Assembly (NCBI GenBank): GCA_016715465.1
Contig: JADKAA010000024.1
Coordinates: forward strand, 1,550,001-1,614,000
Source: Saprospiraceae bacterium
GTDB taxonomy: Bacteria > Bacteroidota > Bacteroidia > Chitinophagales > Saprospiraceae
Direction: 5' to 3'
DNA: 64,000 nucleotides
A program made the translations under genes and the position numbers. This document shows positions 47,699-55,140 of the stretch, piece by piece. Positions within the stretch are counted from its first letter, which is position 1, and each line of letters opens with the position of its first letter. A model generated the notes under the pieces. The model made no database searches. It worked only from the letters and a program-made list of their open reading frames with translations, and was not told the DNA's origin.

Positions 47699-48169
47699 AT
47701 GTGGAGAAAATTAAATGGTGAGCCACTGAAAGAGGGCATTGAATCCGAAACAGAATATGCCATACAACGGGAAATGGCTTTAGGACATCGGTTAAAAGTT
47801 TGTATTGGTTCGGATTCTCAGGTGAGGGGCCAGACCATCGAATTTGCCACCGTGATAGTTTTCCTCAGGGAAGGAAAAGGCGGGTTTATGTTTATTCAAA
47901 ATGAATCCTTTCGTGGCGCGATGTCGCTAAAAGAGCGGATGATCACAGAGGTTTCCAAGTCTGTAACCACGGCGTACCAGTTATGCAATTTATTGGATCA
48001 ATATCATGTAGAATTGGAAGTACATGCCGACATAAATACGGACCCGAGTTTTAAATCCAATGTGGCCTTGCGCGAAGCCATGGGGTATATCATGGGTATG
48101 GGTTACACCTTCAAGGCAAAACCAGAAGCATTTGCCTCCAGTTCGTGCGCAGACAAGGTGATCAACTAG
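47699..48169 (+). CDS. YkuK-family ribonuclease H-like protein (DUF458)
   Basis: A 156-residue cytoplasmic protein. CIGSDSQVRGQTIEFATVIVF near the N-terminus and EVHADINTDPSFKSN, followed by GYTFKAKPEAFASSSCADKV at the end, are hallmarks of the DUF458/YkuK family, which has an RNase H-like fold with Asp clusters. The role is unknown; a nuclease is predicted. Confidence 0.82.
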   Translation: MWRKLNGEPLKEGIESETEYAIQREMALGHRLKVCIGSDSQVRGQTIEFATVIVFLREGKGGFMFIQNESFRGAMSLKERMITEVSKSVTTAYQLCNLLDQYHVELEVHADINTDPSFKSNVALREAMGYIMGMGYTFKAKPEAFASSSCADKVIN

Positions 48170-48203
48170 ACGGATATTTTGACCCTTATTCCTGCTTTTT
48201 GTG

Positions 48204-48211
48204 TATTTTTG
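48204..48211 (+). promoter_or_regulatory. -7 promoter element of the 48231 gene
   Basis: TATTTTTG matches TAnnTTTG, 19 bases before the ATG. Confidence 0.4.
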
Positions 48212-48230
48212 TGACAATTCGTAGCAGGAG

Positions 48231-49328
48231 ATGAAATATACATGTACATTTTTATTTTTCTTTTTGACCCTTATTGGCTTAAGTGGTCAAAAACAGGTAG
48301 TTTGCAAAAGTGGTCAGGTCATCGAGGTAGATGGGGCCAGTAATTTTCTTGCTTCAAATTTGGAATCACTTTTGGCCAAACAAACTACGTTGACCCCGGA
48401 GATAATGCTCAAATATAAGTCACTGCTGGAAAAAGAAAAACGCAACAGGTTGGAATTACTGAAGCTGGAAAGGCTGGTGGCCATACTACAATACGATTTG
48501 GAAAGAGCAGAAAAAGACAAAAGGGATTTCTACAAAGTGAAAATGCAGACTGCGCGTAAGGATATAAAAGAATGCAATAAACAGTATGAAGAACTCAGCA
48601 GAAATATTAAGGATTGTTTGACCGGGAAAAAAGAAAAATCTACGGAGATATCAGTTCCGGCGGAGCCTGTCACAGATAGCCTGATAGCGGTAACCGCAAA
48701 AGATCCAGTGCGGGAATTGCCTGAAAAAGTCGAAGATGCTACAAAGCAAAATCAGAAAACTACCGAAGTACCAAAGGACTTATCTGAGGAAATGCGCGAG
48801 GTTGCAGCAAAACAAAAGAAAGATGATGGTTTTTGTGCCGTAATGTTTAAAGGAAGAGACCCAAATACCGGGAAAAAGCAAGTGGTACTTTATCCATCCA
48901 CTTTGTTCACTTTTACACCGGAAAAGATGAAGAACTATTTTAAAACCCGCGACTTTATGACACTAAGCCTGGGTTTGGAAAAACTGGATGGGGCTTTTAT
49001 ATTTAATGTAGAGGTAAATTTCAATTCCCGGGATGTAATGAGAAGTTACGGGGTAATTCATAAATCCGATTTTTTAAGACTGGAGTTTATTTCCGGGAAA
49101 AGGGTGTTCTTCAAAGTGGTTGACGTTTCAGAACCCTACCTGGAAAAAGAAACCGGGAACACCATCTATGAAGTAAAATATACCCTCAACAATAAGCAGG
49201 ATACCGGGCTGCTCAGAAATGAATACCTCAACAGTTTGGGCATAATGTGGTCATCCGGATTTGAGTCGTATCCGGTGTATGACGTCGATTTTTTTCACAG
49301 GCAAATTAAGTGCCTGAATCATGATTAA
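48231..49328 (+). CDS. Exported coiled-coil protein, unknown function
   Basis: A 365-residue protein. Signal peptide (LFFFLTLIGLSGQ), long charged helix about 45-125 (KYKSLLEKEKRNRLELLKLERLVAIL..., predicted coiled coil), a flexible Glu/Lys/Pro-rich linker (about 130-190), then a beta-rich C-terminal domain (CAVMFKGRDPNTGKKQVVLYPSTLFTFTPEKM, shown in part). I recognise no family. Its last 8 bases overlap the start of miaE, so the two are cotranscribed. Confidence 0.7.
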   Translation: MKYTCTFLFFFLTLIGLSGQKQVVCKSGQVIEVDGASNFLASNLESLLAKQTTLTPEIMLKYKSLLEKEKRNRLELLKLERLVAILQYDLERAEKDKRDFYKVKMQTARKDIKECNKQYEELSRNIKDCLTGKKEKSTEISVPAEPVTDSLIAVTAKDPVRELPEKVEDATKQNQKTTEVPKDLSEEMREVAAKQKKDDGFCAVMFKGRDPNTGKKQVVLYPSTLFTFTPEKMKNYFKTRDFMTLSLGLEKLDGAFIFNVEVNFNSRDVMRSYGVIHKSDFLRLEFISGKRVFFKVVDVSEPYLEKETGNTIYEVKYTLNNKQDTGLLRNEYLNSLGIMWSSGFESYPVYDVDFFHRQIKCLNHD

Positions 49329-49917
49329 CCAGAAGACAAAGTTGGGTTTGCACCTACCTACCGACCCCAGGTGGGTAAATCTGGCTGAAATGGATCTGGA
49401 AGAAATACTTACCGACCATGCCTATTGTGAGTTGAAGGCAGCTACTGCCTGTATTTCACTCATACAGCAATTTCCCGACCGTGAGGAGATGGTGAAAAAG
49501 GTTTCGCCCGTCGTTACGGAAGAGTGGGGGCATTTCCGTATGGTGATCAGGGAATTGGAAAAAAGAAACCTGAAACTCGGCTGGCAGCGCAAGGATGCCT
49601 ATGTAGCAGCGTTATTGAAAATGAAAAAATCCGGCAACAGAAACACCCTGCTGGTGGAAAGTCTGCTGGTATGTGCCCTCATAGAAGCCCGAAGTTGTGA
49701 GCGATTCAGACTCTTGTCACTACACATTTCAGAAGAGAGCCTTAGGAGTTTTTACCACGACTTCATGGTGGCGGAGGCGAACCATTACAAGATGTTTTTG
49801 GAACTAGCCATCCTGTACGGAGGAGAAAAAGAAGTGTGGAATCGATGGCAGGAATACCTGGATTATGAGGCCGGGGTAATTGCAGAACTCGGCCCCGAAA
49901 GAGGAAAAATGCATTAA
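49321..49917 (+). CDS. miaE: tRNA-(ms2io6A)-hydroxylase
   Basis: A 198-residue ferritin-like di-iron enzyme. The metal-ligand pattern is seen: DHAYCELKAA, TEEWGHFRM (ExxH), LIEARSCERF, and VAEANHYKMF (ExxH). MiaE hydroxylates the isopentenyl side chain of A37 in an oxygen-dependent step, finishing the ms2io6A pathway begun by MiaA (44912). Its ATG lies within the end of the coiled-coil gene, giving translational coupling. Length is typical. Confidence 0.9.
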   Translation: MINQKTKLGLHLPTDPRWVNLAEMDLEEILTDHAYCELKAATACISLIQQFPDREEMVKKVSPVVTEEWGHFRMVIRELEKRNLKLGWQRKDAYVAALLKMKKSGNRNTLLVESLLVCALIEARSCERFRLLSLHISEESLRSFYHDFMVAEANHYKMFLELAILYGGEKEVWNRWQEYLDYEAGVIAELGPERGKMH

Positions 49918-49996
49918 TAGTATTTATTTCTCGTTAGTTTTTCACAAGCTTTAAGATTTTCATATATTTAAAAATATATCTATATGTAAAAGATAA

Positions 49997-50031
49997 CCAA
50001 TAGTTTAACAATAATTATTGGCTTTTTTTTT
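49997..50031 (+). terminator. Terminator after miaE
   Basis: CCAATA (49997-50002) pairs with TATTGG (50016-50021), followed by C and nine Ts. The stem is short but the T-run is strong. Confidence 0.55.
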
Positions 50032-50089
50032 GGGTAACATTTCCGTTAAAATTTGGGTCTATATCATTGTCAGAACTAATGGTGGTCAT

Positions 50090-50103
50090 ATGACCTAAGT
50101 CAT
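50090..50103 (+). promoter_or_regulatory. Crp/Fnr-type palindrome upstream of the YceI operon
   Basis: ATGAC-CTAA-GTCAT is an exact palindrome with the same ATGAY-N4-RTCAT layout as the haem operon site at 25213-25226. A TA-start element (TAATTCAA, weak) falls at the same 28.5-base offset from its centre as the -7 box in the haem operon. The overlapping GGTCATATGACC at 50084-50095 is a second palindrome. The gene ATG is at 50156. Confidence 0.55.
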
Positions 50104-50155
50104 AAGGTCCCTAATCTTGTATTGTAATTCAATTAACAAAATAAAATTAGGTTTT

Positions 50156-50737
50156 ATGAAAGCGATTATGATTAAATCCCAGGTTTTTCTGCTGCTGTTT
50201 GCGCTTGCTCAATTCGGAAATGCTCAGGATAAATATGCTACTAAGGCTGCAGCGGTGTCTGTTTCAGGGACATCAACCATGCATGATTGGGAAATGAAGG
50301 CTGCCAACGGAGATTGCAGTATGGTGGTATTGATGAATGATGCCGGCCAGATTACGGATGTCCAGTCTATGAATTTCAGCATTGGTGCGAAAGCATTAAA
50401 GAGCGGAAAAGACGGCATGGACAAAAATGCATACAAAACCCTGAAGGCAGATAAAAATCCAAACATAACTGCGGTATTAAAGAGTGCGGATGTGACCACC
50501 AAAGATCATGTGACCTATACGGTCAATGCAAAGATTAACCTTACCATTGCCGGTAAGACGCTGGAAACACCACTTGTAGCTACACTGAAACCCAATAAAT
50601 CTGGCGGTATTGCAGTGATTGCGGAGAAAAAGATGGGAATGAAAGAGTACGATATGAATCCACCATCATTTATGTTGGGTGCGGTAAAAACTGGTAACGA
50701 TGTCGTATTGAAATTCAATTTCACAGCCAATAAATAA
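50156..50737 (+). CDS. YceI-family periplasmic lipid-binding protein
   Basis: A 193-residue protein. ATG 50156 is chosen over an upstream TTG at 50117, because it begins the signal peptide directly (MKAIMIKSQVFLLLFALAQFGNAQ). The mature part has the YceI lipocalin-like pattern: VSVSGTSTMHDWEMKA, TLKADKNPNITAVLKSA, KINLTIAGKTLETPLVATLKPN and AVKTGNDVVLKFNFTA. YceI proteins bind isoprenoid lipids in the periplasm. First gene of a group with a beta-barrel and a second YceI; an FNR-like palindrome lies 53 bases upstream. Confidence 0.85.
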   Translation: MKAIMIKSQVFLLLFALAQFGNAQDKYATKAAAVSVSGTSTMHDWEMKAANGDCSMVVLMNDAGQITDVQSMNFSIGAKALKSGKDGMDKNAYKTLKADKNPNITAVLKSADVTTKDHVTYTVNAKINLTIAGKTLETPLVATLKPNKSGGIAVIAEKKMGMKEYDMNPPSFMLGAVKTGNDVVLKFNFTANK

Positions 50738-50753
50738 CAAACTTCAATCAATT

Positions 50754-50761
50754 TATATTTG
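50754..50761 (+). promoter_or_regulatory. -7 promoter element of the beta-barrel gene
   Basis: TATATTTG matches TAnnTTTG; 21 bases before the ATG at 50783, giving the barrel gene its own promoter. Confidence 0.45.
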
Positions 50762-50782
50762 TAAACTTTAAAACAATACTTT

Positions 50783-52117
50783 ATGAAATCGATAGTAAAA
50801 ATTTTCACCCTGGCTTTGGTAGTCCTTATGATAGCCAAAACAACCGCTCAAAAAATTCAATACACCAGAGCTTATGACCAGACTGGTATTAATGTATTTG
50901 AAGCCCCTAAAGCTGAGACAATGGCTTATGAAGGCTTTAAACTTCACATTGGAGGTAGCTTCAGGCAGGGCTATCAGATGTTGAGCCATGAAAATGTGGA
51001 TACATCAAAAGCTAAAAAATTGGCATTGTATGCTCTTGGCAATGGTTTTAACCTTGCAGCAGCCAATCTTAACTTCGATGTCCAGTTGGGCGACGGTATT
51101 CGCGTATTCCTGGAAAACTATATGGCTGCCAGGCACCATAACGAATTTTGGGTAAAAGGCGGATACATTCAAATCGACAGATTGCCTATGTTTGGCAATC
51201 CATCTTGGTTTGAAAAATATGTAAGGGTGAAAATAGGCCACATGGAAGTGAACTATGGTGACAATCACTTTAGAAGATCTGATGGTGGTAACGCAGTATT
51301 TAACCCATTTGTTGAAAACAACGTAATGGACCAGTTTACCACAGAAATTGGTGGTGAGGTGTACTTATATCCAACCGAAGGATTTATGTTAATGTTGGGC
51401 TTGACCAACGGTTTGATCAGAAACAACATCAGAGACTACTCCCTGAGTCCAGTAATAGGCACAGCTAAGGCTGACTCCATCACGGCTAAAAGTCCAAGTA
51501 TTTTATTGAAAGCAGCGTATGACAAAAAAGTCAATGATGACTTAAGGTTTAGACTTAGTGCATCTATGTACAACAACCAATCATCACCAAGCATCACTTT
51601 ATATAGTGGTGACAGAACGGGTTCTGGATACTTTGGAGTTGTGGAAGCAGCAGCATGGGCAAACAGTACTCCAGACTTTACCAGTGGCAGGTTTAACCCA
51701 GGTTATTCCAATTCATTGAGGGCCATTTGTATCAACCCATTCATCAAGTTCAAAGGACTTGAATTGTTTGGAACATATGAAACAGCTCTTGGTAAAACTG
51801 TAAATGAGAAACCAGACTCATATGATGGTACTGACAGGAAAACAACACAGTTAGCTGGAGAACTTGTTTACCGTTTTCTTGCCAACGAACAATTGTTCAT
51901 TGGTGCCAGATATAACTCAGTAACAAGCAGACTGAATGGTTATACCAGCGATGTGGATATTACCAGGACTGCTATTGCAGCGGGATGGTTCCCAACCAAA
52001 AACTTATTGCTGAAAGGCGAATACGTTACACAAAAGTATGAAGGTTTCAGGGGTACAGACATCAGGAACGGAGCTAAATTCAATGGTATTACCATTGAGG
52101 CTATTGTCGGGTTCTAA
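50783..52117 (+). CDS. Outer-membrane beta-barrel (porin-like) protein
   Basis: A 444-residue protein with a signal peptide (ALVVLMIAKTTAQ). The rest has the alternating hydrophobic-strand pattern of an approximately 16-18-strand barrel (KLHIGGSFRQGYQML, VRVKIGHMEVNYGDNHFRRSDGG, and a C-terminal EAIVGF ending in Phe). No narrower family is recognised. It is followed by a strong terminator and, after it, the second YceI gene. The setting suggests an outer-membrane channel for the same redox/lipid module. Confidence 0.78.
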   Translation: MKSIVKIFTLALVVLMIAKTTAQKIQYTRAYDQTGINVFEAPKAETMAYEGFKLHIGGSFRQGYQMLSHENVDTSKAKKLALYALGNGFNLAAANLNFDVQLGDGIRVFLENYMAARHHNEFWVKGGYIQIDRLPMFGNPSWFEKYVRVKIGHMEVNYGDNHFRRSDGGNAVFNPFVENNVMDQFTTEIGGEVYLYPTEGFMLMLGLTNGLIRNNIRDYSLSPVIGTAKADSITAKSPSILLKAAYDKKVNDDLRFRLSASMYNNQSSPSITLYSGDRTGSGYFGVVEAAAWANSTPDFTSGRFNPGYSNSLRAICINPFIKFKGLELFGTYETALGKTVNEKPDSYDGTDRKTTQLAGELVYRFLANEQLFIGARYNSVTSRLNGYTSDVDITRTAIAAGWFPTKNLLLKGEYVTQKYEGFRGTDIRNGAKFNGITIEAIVGF

Positions 52118-52158
52118 AAAAATTGAAACCATCTGGTAGTTTCAGGTAAATAAATATT

Positions 52159-52193
52159 AAGGAGTTGAGCTGTATGATTCAACTCCTTTTTTT
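52159..52193 (+). terminator. Strong rho-independent terminator
   Basis: AAGGAGTTGA (52159-52168) pairs perfectly with TCAACTCCTT (52179-52188), then a T-run. Directly after the barrel gene; the downstream YceI gene starts 19 bases later. Confidence 0.85.
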
Positions 52194-52211
52194 AATGCAA
52201 AAGTAAACACC

Positions 52212-52808
52212 ATGAGCTCCATCCATGCCTTTATCCTACCTATCCTTCTGATGATGGGCCTTTCCGGCGGCCACGAGCGGGAAACCTGGTTGCTGCAGAG
52301 TCATAGCAGACTCAAGGTTGATGGAAAAACCAACATCAACAGTTTTGAGTGCGCGATACCATCGTACGGCAGACGGGACACACTTTATGTGGACCAAACG
52401 GCCGGCAGTGGCAATGAGGTTAAGACAAATGGAGAATTGGCTATTCAGGTAAGGCGCTTTGATTGTCATCATAAGGTAATGACCAAGGATCTTCAAAAAA
52501 CGCTGAAAGCGGATGACTATCCCTATATGAAAATCAGTTTTCTAAGTTTTTCAAAGGGATTCACTACTTTTGACAGGAAAAGCCATCTGTCCGGTACCGC
52601 TGATATTACTTTGGCAGGGGTTACCAAACGAATGGACATCACATTTGTAATTGATCCACACCATAAAGATGGTGTTGAACTGGTAGGTACCAAGCTGATA
52701 CTGTTTTCAGATTTTAAGCTGAAACCACCAAGTAAGTTGGGAGGCGCCATTAAAGTAAAGAATGAATTAATTGTAGAATTTGTATTATTTCTTCAAAAAG
52801 TTTCTTAA
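52212..52808 (+). CDS. Second YceI-family protein
   Basis: A 198-residue protein with a signal peptide (FILPILLMMGLSGG) and a YceI-like core (SRLKVDGKTNINSFECAIP, LQKTLKADDYPYMKISFLSF, GTADITLAGVTKRMDITFVID). It diverges strongly from the first YceI at 50156 and lacks its C-terminal motif, so it is a paralogue rather than a recent copy. It probably binds a lipid or acts as a chaperone in the periplasm. No promoter element is obvious. Confidence 0.8.
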   Translation: MSSIHAFILPILLMMGLSGGHERETWLLQSHSRLKVDGKTNINSFECAIPSYGRRDTLYVDQTAGSGNEVKTNGELAIQVRRFDCHHKVMTKDLQKTLKADDYPYMKISFLSFSKGFTTFDRKSHLSGTADITLAGVTKRMDITFVIDPHHKDGVELVGTKLILFSDFKLKPPSKLGGAIKVKNELIVEFVLFLQKVS

Positions 52809-52838
52809 TCATTTCTTTCATCAATAAAAATTTGCAAA

Positions 52839-53291
52839 ATGGAAAACAATCCTACTTCCAATCAACCGGTACCTTCACCGTTTTCAGGCATTCTCAAAAA
52901 GGGCATCATTGCCGGTATTGCTGTATTTCTTGCCAGTTACGGCGGGCTTTATGCAGCCATTTCCCTTAAACCGGATCTTTTTATAGACTACATCAACCCC
53001 ATTTTCAATTCTGATGGCAGTAGGGACATGTTTTTCTATGTACATCCATTTATCTTATGTTTTGCCCTCGCCATACTTTGGAACCGCTTTAGACGATTTC
53101 TTCCAGGCGGAGTATTGGTCAAAGGGCTTGAGTTTGGCGCCATGTACGCCCTTGTAGCGCTTATTCCCGTAATGTGGATTACGTATAGTGCCATCGATGT
53201 GACCATGGTAATGGTCTTTACCTGGTTGCTTTATGGTTTTGTTCAGGCATCGCTTGTGGGTATCATTTTTGCCTGGCTTGATGAAAACTAA
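52839..53291 (+). CDS. Four-helix inner-membrane protein, unknown function
   Basis: A 150-residue protein with TM segments at about 24-43, 68-85, 103-120 and 126-145, and a soluble proline-rich N-terminus (NNPTSNQPVPSPFSG). I recognise no family. It follows the second YceI by 30 bases and is followed by a terminator, so it probably shares that transcript. Confidence 0.68.
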   Translation: MENNPTSNQPVPSPFSGILKKGIIAGIAVFLASYGGLYAAISLKPDLFIDYINPIFNSDGSRDMFFYVHPFILCFALAILWNRFRRFLPGGVLVKGLEFGAMYALVALIPVMWITYSAIDVTMVMVFTWLLYGFVQASLVGIIFAWLDEN

Positions 53292-53353
53292 ATTTTATGC
53301 CAATTAGAAGGGATAACTTAAATAACCATTTAAAAAAAAACTAGATTACCATT

Positions 53354-53392
53354 GACCTCTTCCTTTGCAGGAGGAGGTCTTCTGTTTTAAGA
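53354..53392. terminator. Terminator between convergent genes
   Basis: GACCTCTTCC (53354-53363) pairs with GGAGGAGGTC (53370-53379) with one G-T wobble; TTCTGTTTT follows on the plus strand. Confidence 0.6.
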
Positions 53393-53432
53393 TAAACGGG
53401 GATACACCATAGCCCAACGCGTAAGCGATGAA

Positions 53433-54134
53433 TTAATTTACGATATCAAGGATCTGGCTGAGTTCACGGATCTCATAGGTTACAGGTAAAGATGTTTCAT
53501 TGACCAGGCCCTTTGGATTGTACCAGCAGGCATCTATGCCGGCATTGTGGGCCCCGGCCATGTCTGCTTTAAGGCTATCCCCGATGATGAGAATTTCTGC
53601 AGGCTCTGAAAGTCGTAAGGTATTCATCACATGGTCGAAAAATCCTTTGTCCGGTTTGGAATATCCAATTTCTTCCGATATAAAAATATGTTTAAAAGAA
53701 GACCTGATTCCAAGCTTTTGTATCCTGGCGTGCTGGACTTCGGCAATGCCATTGGTAATAAGGGATAGGCTGCATTTTACCGATAATTGGTTAAGAAGGT
53801 CTGTTGCCTGGGGCAGGAGCGTGCTCTGCAGGATCAATTGCTTTAAATAAAAGGCTGAAGCTTCCTGTGGATTTGCCCTTGTCGTTATGCGGGCCAGCTT
53901 ATAAAACAAATCAAATCTTTTAAACTTTAAGGTTTCAATGGAAATGTAGCCTTGCTCAAATTCCTCCCACACCATCATATTGGCGTCCTTATAGTAATGG
54001 TAAAGTTCAGGCTCGCTTTTACCGGTTTTGTCAAGAAATTCTTTGTAAAATTGGTGGAATGCGGCGTGCGAAGCAGATGAAAAGTCAAATAACGTATCGT
54101 CCGCATCAAAAAGCAGGTACTTATACAACGACAT
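53433..54134 (-). CDS. HAD-family phosphatase, YjjG type (pyrimidine 5'-nucleotidase-like)
   Basis: A 233-residue enzyme. Motif I DADDTLFDF (Asp10, Asp12) is the YjjG pattern; SLITNGIAEVQ is motif II; ISEEIGYSKPDKGFFDHV carries motif III, and ILIIGDSLKADMAGAHNAG motif IV. YjjG removes phosphate from UMP/dUMP/dTMP and noncanonical nucleotides. It follows DoxX on the same strand with the last base shared, so it is translationally coupled. Confidence 0.85.
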   Translation of the reverse strand: MSLYKYLLFDADDTLFDFSSASHAAFHQFYKEFLDKTGKSEPELYHYYKDANMMVWEEFEQGYISIETLKFKRFDLFYKLARITTRANPQEASAFYLKQLILQSTLLPQATDLLNQLSVKCSLSLITNGIAEVQHARIQKLGIRSSFKHIFISEEIGYSKPDKGFFDHVMNTLRLSEPAEILIIGDSLKADMAGAHNAGIDACWYNPKGLVNETSLPVTYEIRELSQILDIVN

Positions 54135-54550
54135 TATTTGGGTAACCTCATGACGTGGATCAATCGTTTTACACTGTAGCGGCCGGCCCCATTGGCCATG
54201 AGCAGCAACAGGCCACCGCAGACCGCAAGGTTGCGCATAAAGTACAACGCATTGAGCCTTTGCAGGGGTTGAGGGTCATTCCAAAATGAATAAACGATGA
54301 GCGTGAAAGGCAGCCAGTAAGACAAAAGCAATAAAGCCCCGATATTGGCATAATAACCAATAAGTACCATGATGGCACCTACGACTAAAAAGACAATGAC
54401 GATGTATAACAACAGATCCGGTTTCCAGGTGATGCCATATTCGGCCATGGTGCGTTTGGTGTTGTTGAAAAATAGCGTGGTATCCAGGGCTTCATAAACA
54501 AAGATCAACGCAATACAAATTCTGCCCAATAAGTCAGTAATGTCTTTCAT
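54134..54550 (-). CDS. DoxX-family membrane protein
   Basis: About 138 residues from ATG 54550. An upstream GTG at 54598 would precede the predicted promoter, so it is rejected. It has four TM segments and the DoxX-like pattern LLGRICIALIFVYEAL, then AIMVLIGYYANIGALLLLSYWLPFT, and CGGLLLLMANGAGRYSV. DoxX proteins are inner-membrane proteins of unclear, often redox-linked, function. A -7 element (TAACTTTG) lies at 54574-54581. Confidence 0.8.
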   Translation of the reverse strand: MKDITDLLGRICIALIFVYEALDTTLFFNNTKRTMAEYGITWKPDLLLYIVIVFLVVGAIMVLIGYYANIGALLLLSYWLPFTLIVYSFWNDPQPLQRLNALYFMRNLAVCGGLLLLMANGAGRYSVKRLIHVMRLPK

Positions 54551-54573
54551 CAAACAGTAACTTAAATTTAACG

Positions 54574-54581
54574 CAAAGTTA
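54574..54581 (-). promoter_or_regulatory. -7 promoter element deciding the DoxX start
   Basis: Minus strand TAACTTTG matches TAnnTTTG. Transcription would begin near 54567, downstream of the GTG at 54598, so translation must start at ATG 54550. Confidence 0.55.
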
Positions 54582-54598
54582 AGCTTCCTGACCCACAC

Positions 54599-54929
54599 TA
54601 AACGGACCTGCCGGATAAAAAACTTGGAATGAGAAACTTATTCGCCCAAAAGTTTGCGATGTAAAATACATTAAAGTATTATTTAATATGTAAATTAAAG
54701 CATAACAGATATTTAAAATATATGTAGCTTGTATTTGTTCCATAGGTGATAATTATTGAAGTGGCAAGGACAGAGCACACCTAAGATATAAAAATATTCT
54801 AACCTCACTTAACAGCGACCGACTTGCGCCATGATGGGTAGCCAAAACATTGAATTGACCTGGCAGTGCTAGCCAATTAACATAAGCCCGTCAGGCGCAT
54901 TATACATTTAAAAATAAAAATATGAAAAA
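54599..54929. other. Intergenic stretch left of the candidate small RNA
   Basis: AT-rich, no gene or clear repeat visible. The upstream direction belongs to the DoxX promoter; the remainder is blank to inspection. Confidence 0.4.
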
Positions 54930-54973
54930 AATACATATTAAATTATTTTATAATATGTATTAATATATCTTTG
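54930..54973 (+). promoter_or_regulatory. Inverted-repeat operator and -7 element of the candidate small RNA
   Basis: ATACATATTA (54931-54940) and TAATATGTAT (54951-54960) are exact inverted copies; including the flanking A/T the arms are 11 bp, separated by 10 AT bases. TATCTTTG at 54966-54973 matches TAnnTTTG six bases later, so the repeat covers the -33 region. Confidence 0.5.
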
Positions 54974-54978
54974 TTTCC

Positions 54979-55138
54979 GTAATTGCTAATTACGTTTTTT
55001 GTTTTTGAGATCCTTTAGAAACCATACGTCTTAAAAACCAGTGAAGAGAGGTCATCCTAAAAACCGATTATCCTTTTGGGATTGGTCTCGCATACTTTGA
55101 AAGAGTAACACTTCAGTGGTGATGTATGGTTTTTTTTA
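54979..55138 (+). ncRNA. Candidate structured small RNA ending in a T8 run
   Basis: AAACCATACGTC (55019-55030) pairs with GATGTATGGTTT (55121-55132), a 12-bp stem with one wobble. Above it ACCAGTGAAG (55037-55046) pairs with CTTCAGTGGT (55111-55120) with one mismatch. Inside is a terminal hairpin (ACCGAT at 55063-55068 with ATTGGT at 55081-55086). The closing stem runs into eight Ts (55130-55137). A 5' hairpin CGTAATT-GCT-AATTACG (54978-54994) follows the predicted start. The order closing stem, internal bubble, terminal hairpin recalls 6S RNA but no conserved 6S motif is certain. No plus-strand gene owns this structure. Confidence 0.5.
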
Positions 55139-55140
55139 TT

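Noticed and set aside
55019..55138. Terminator of the DUF1501 gene
   Set aside because: The T-run is on the plus strand; on the DUF1501 strand it is an A-run before the stem.
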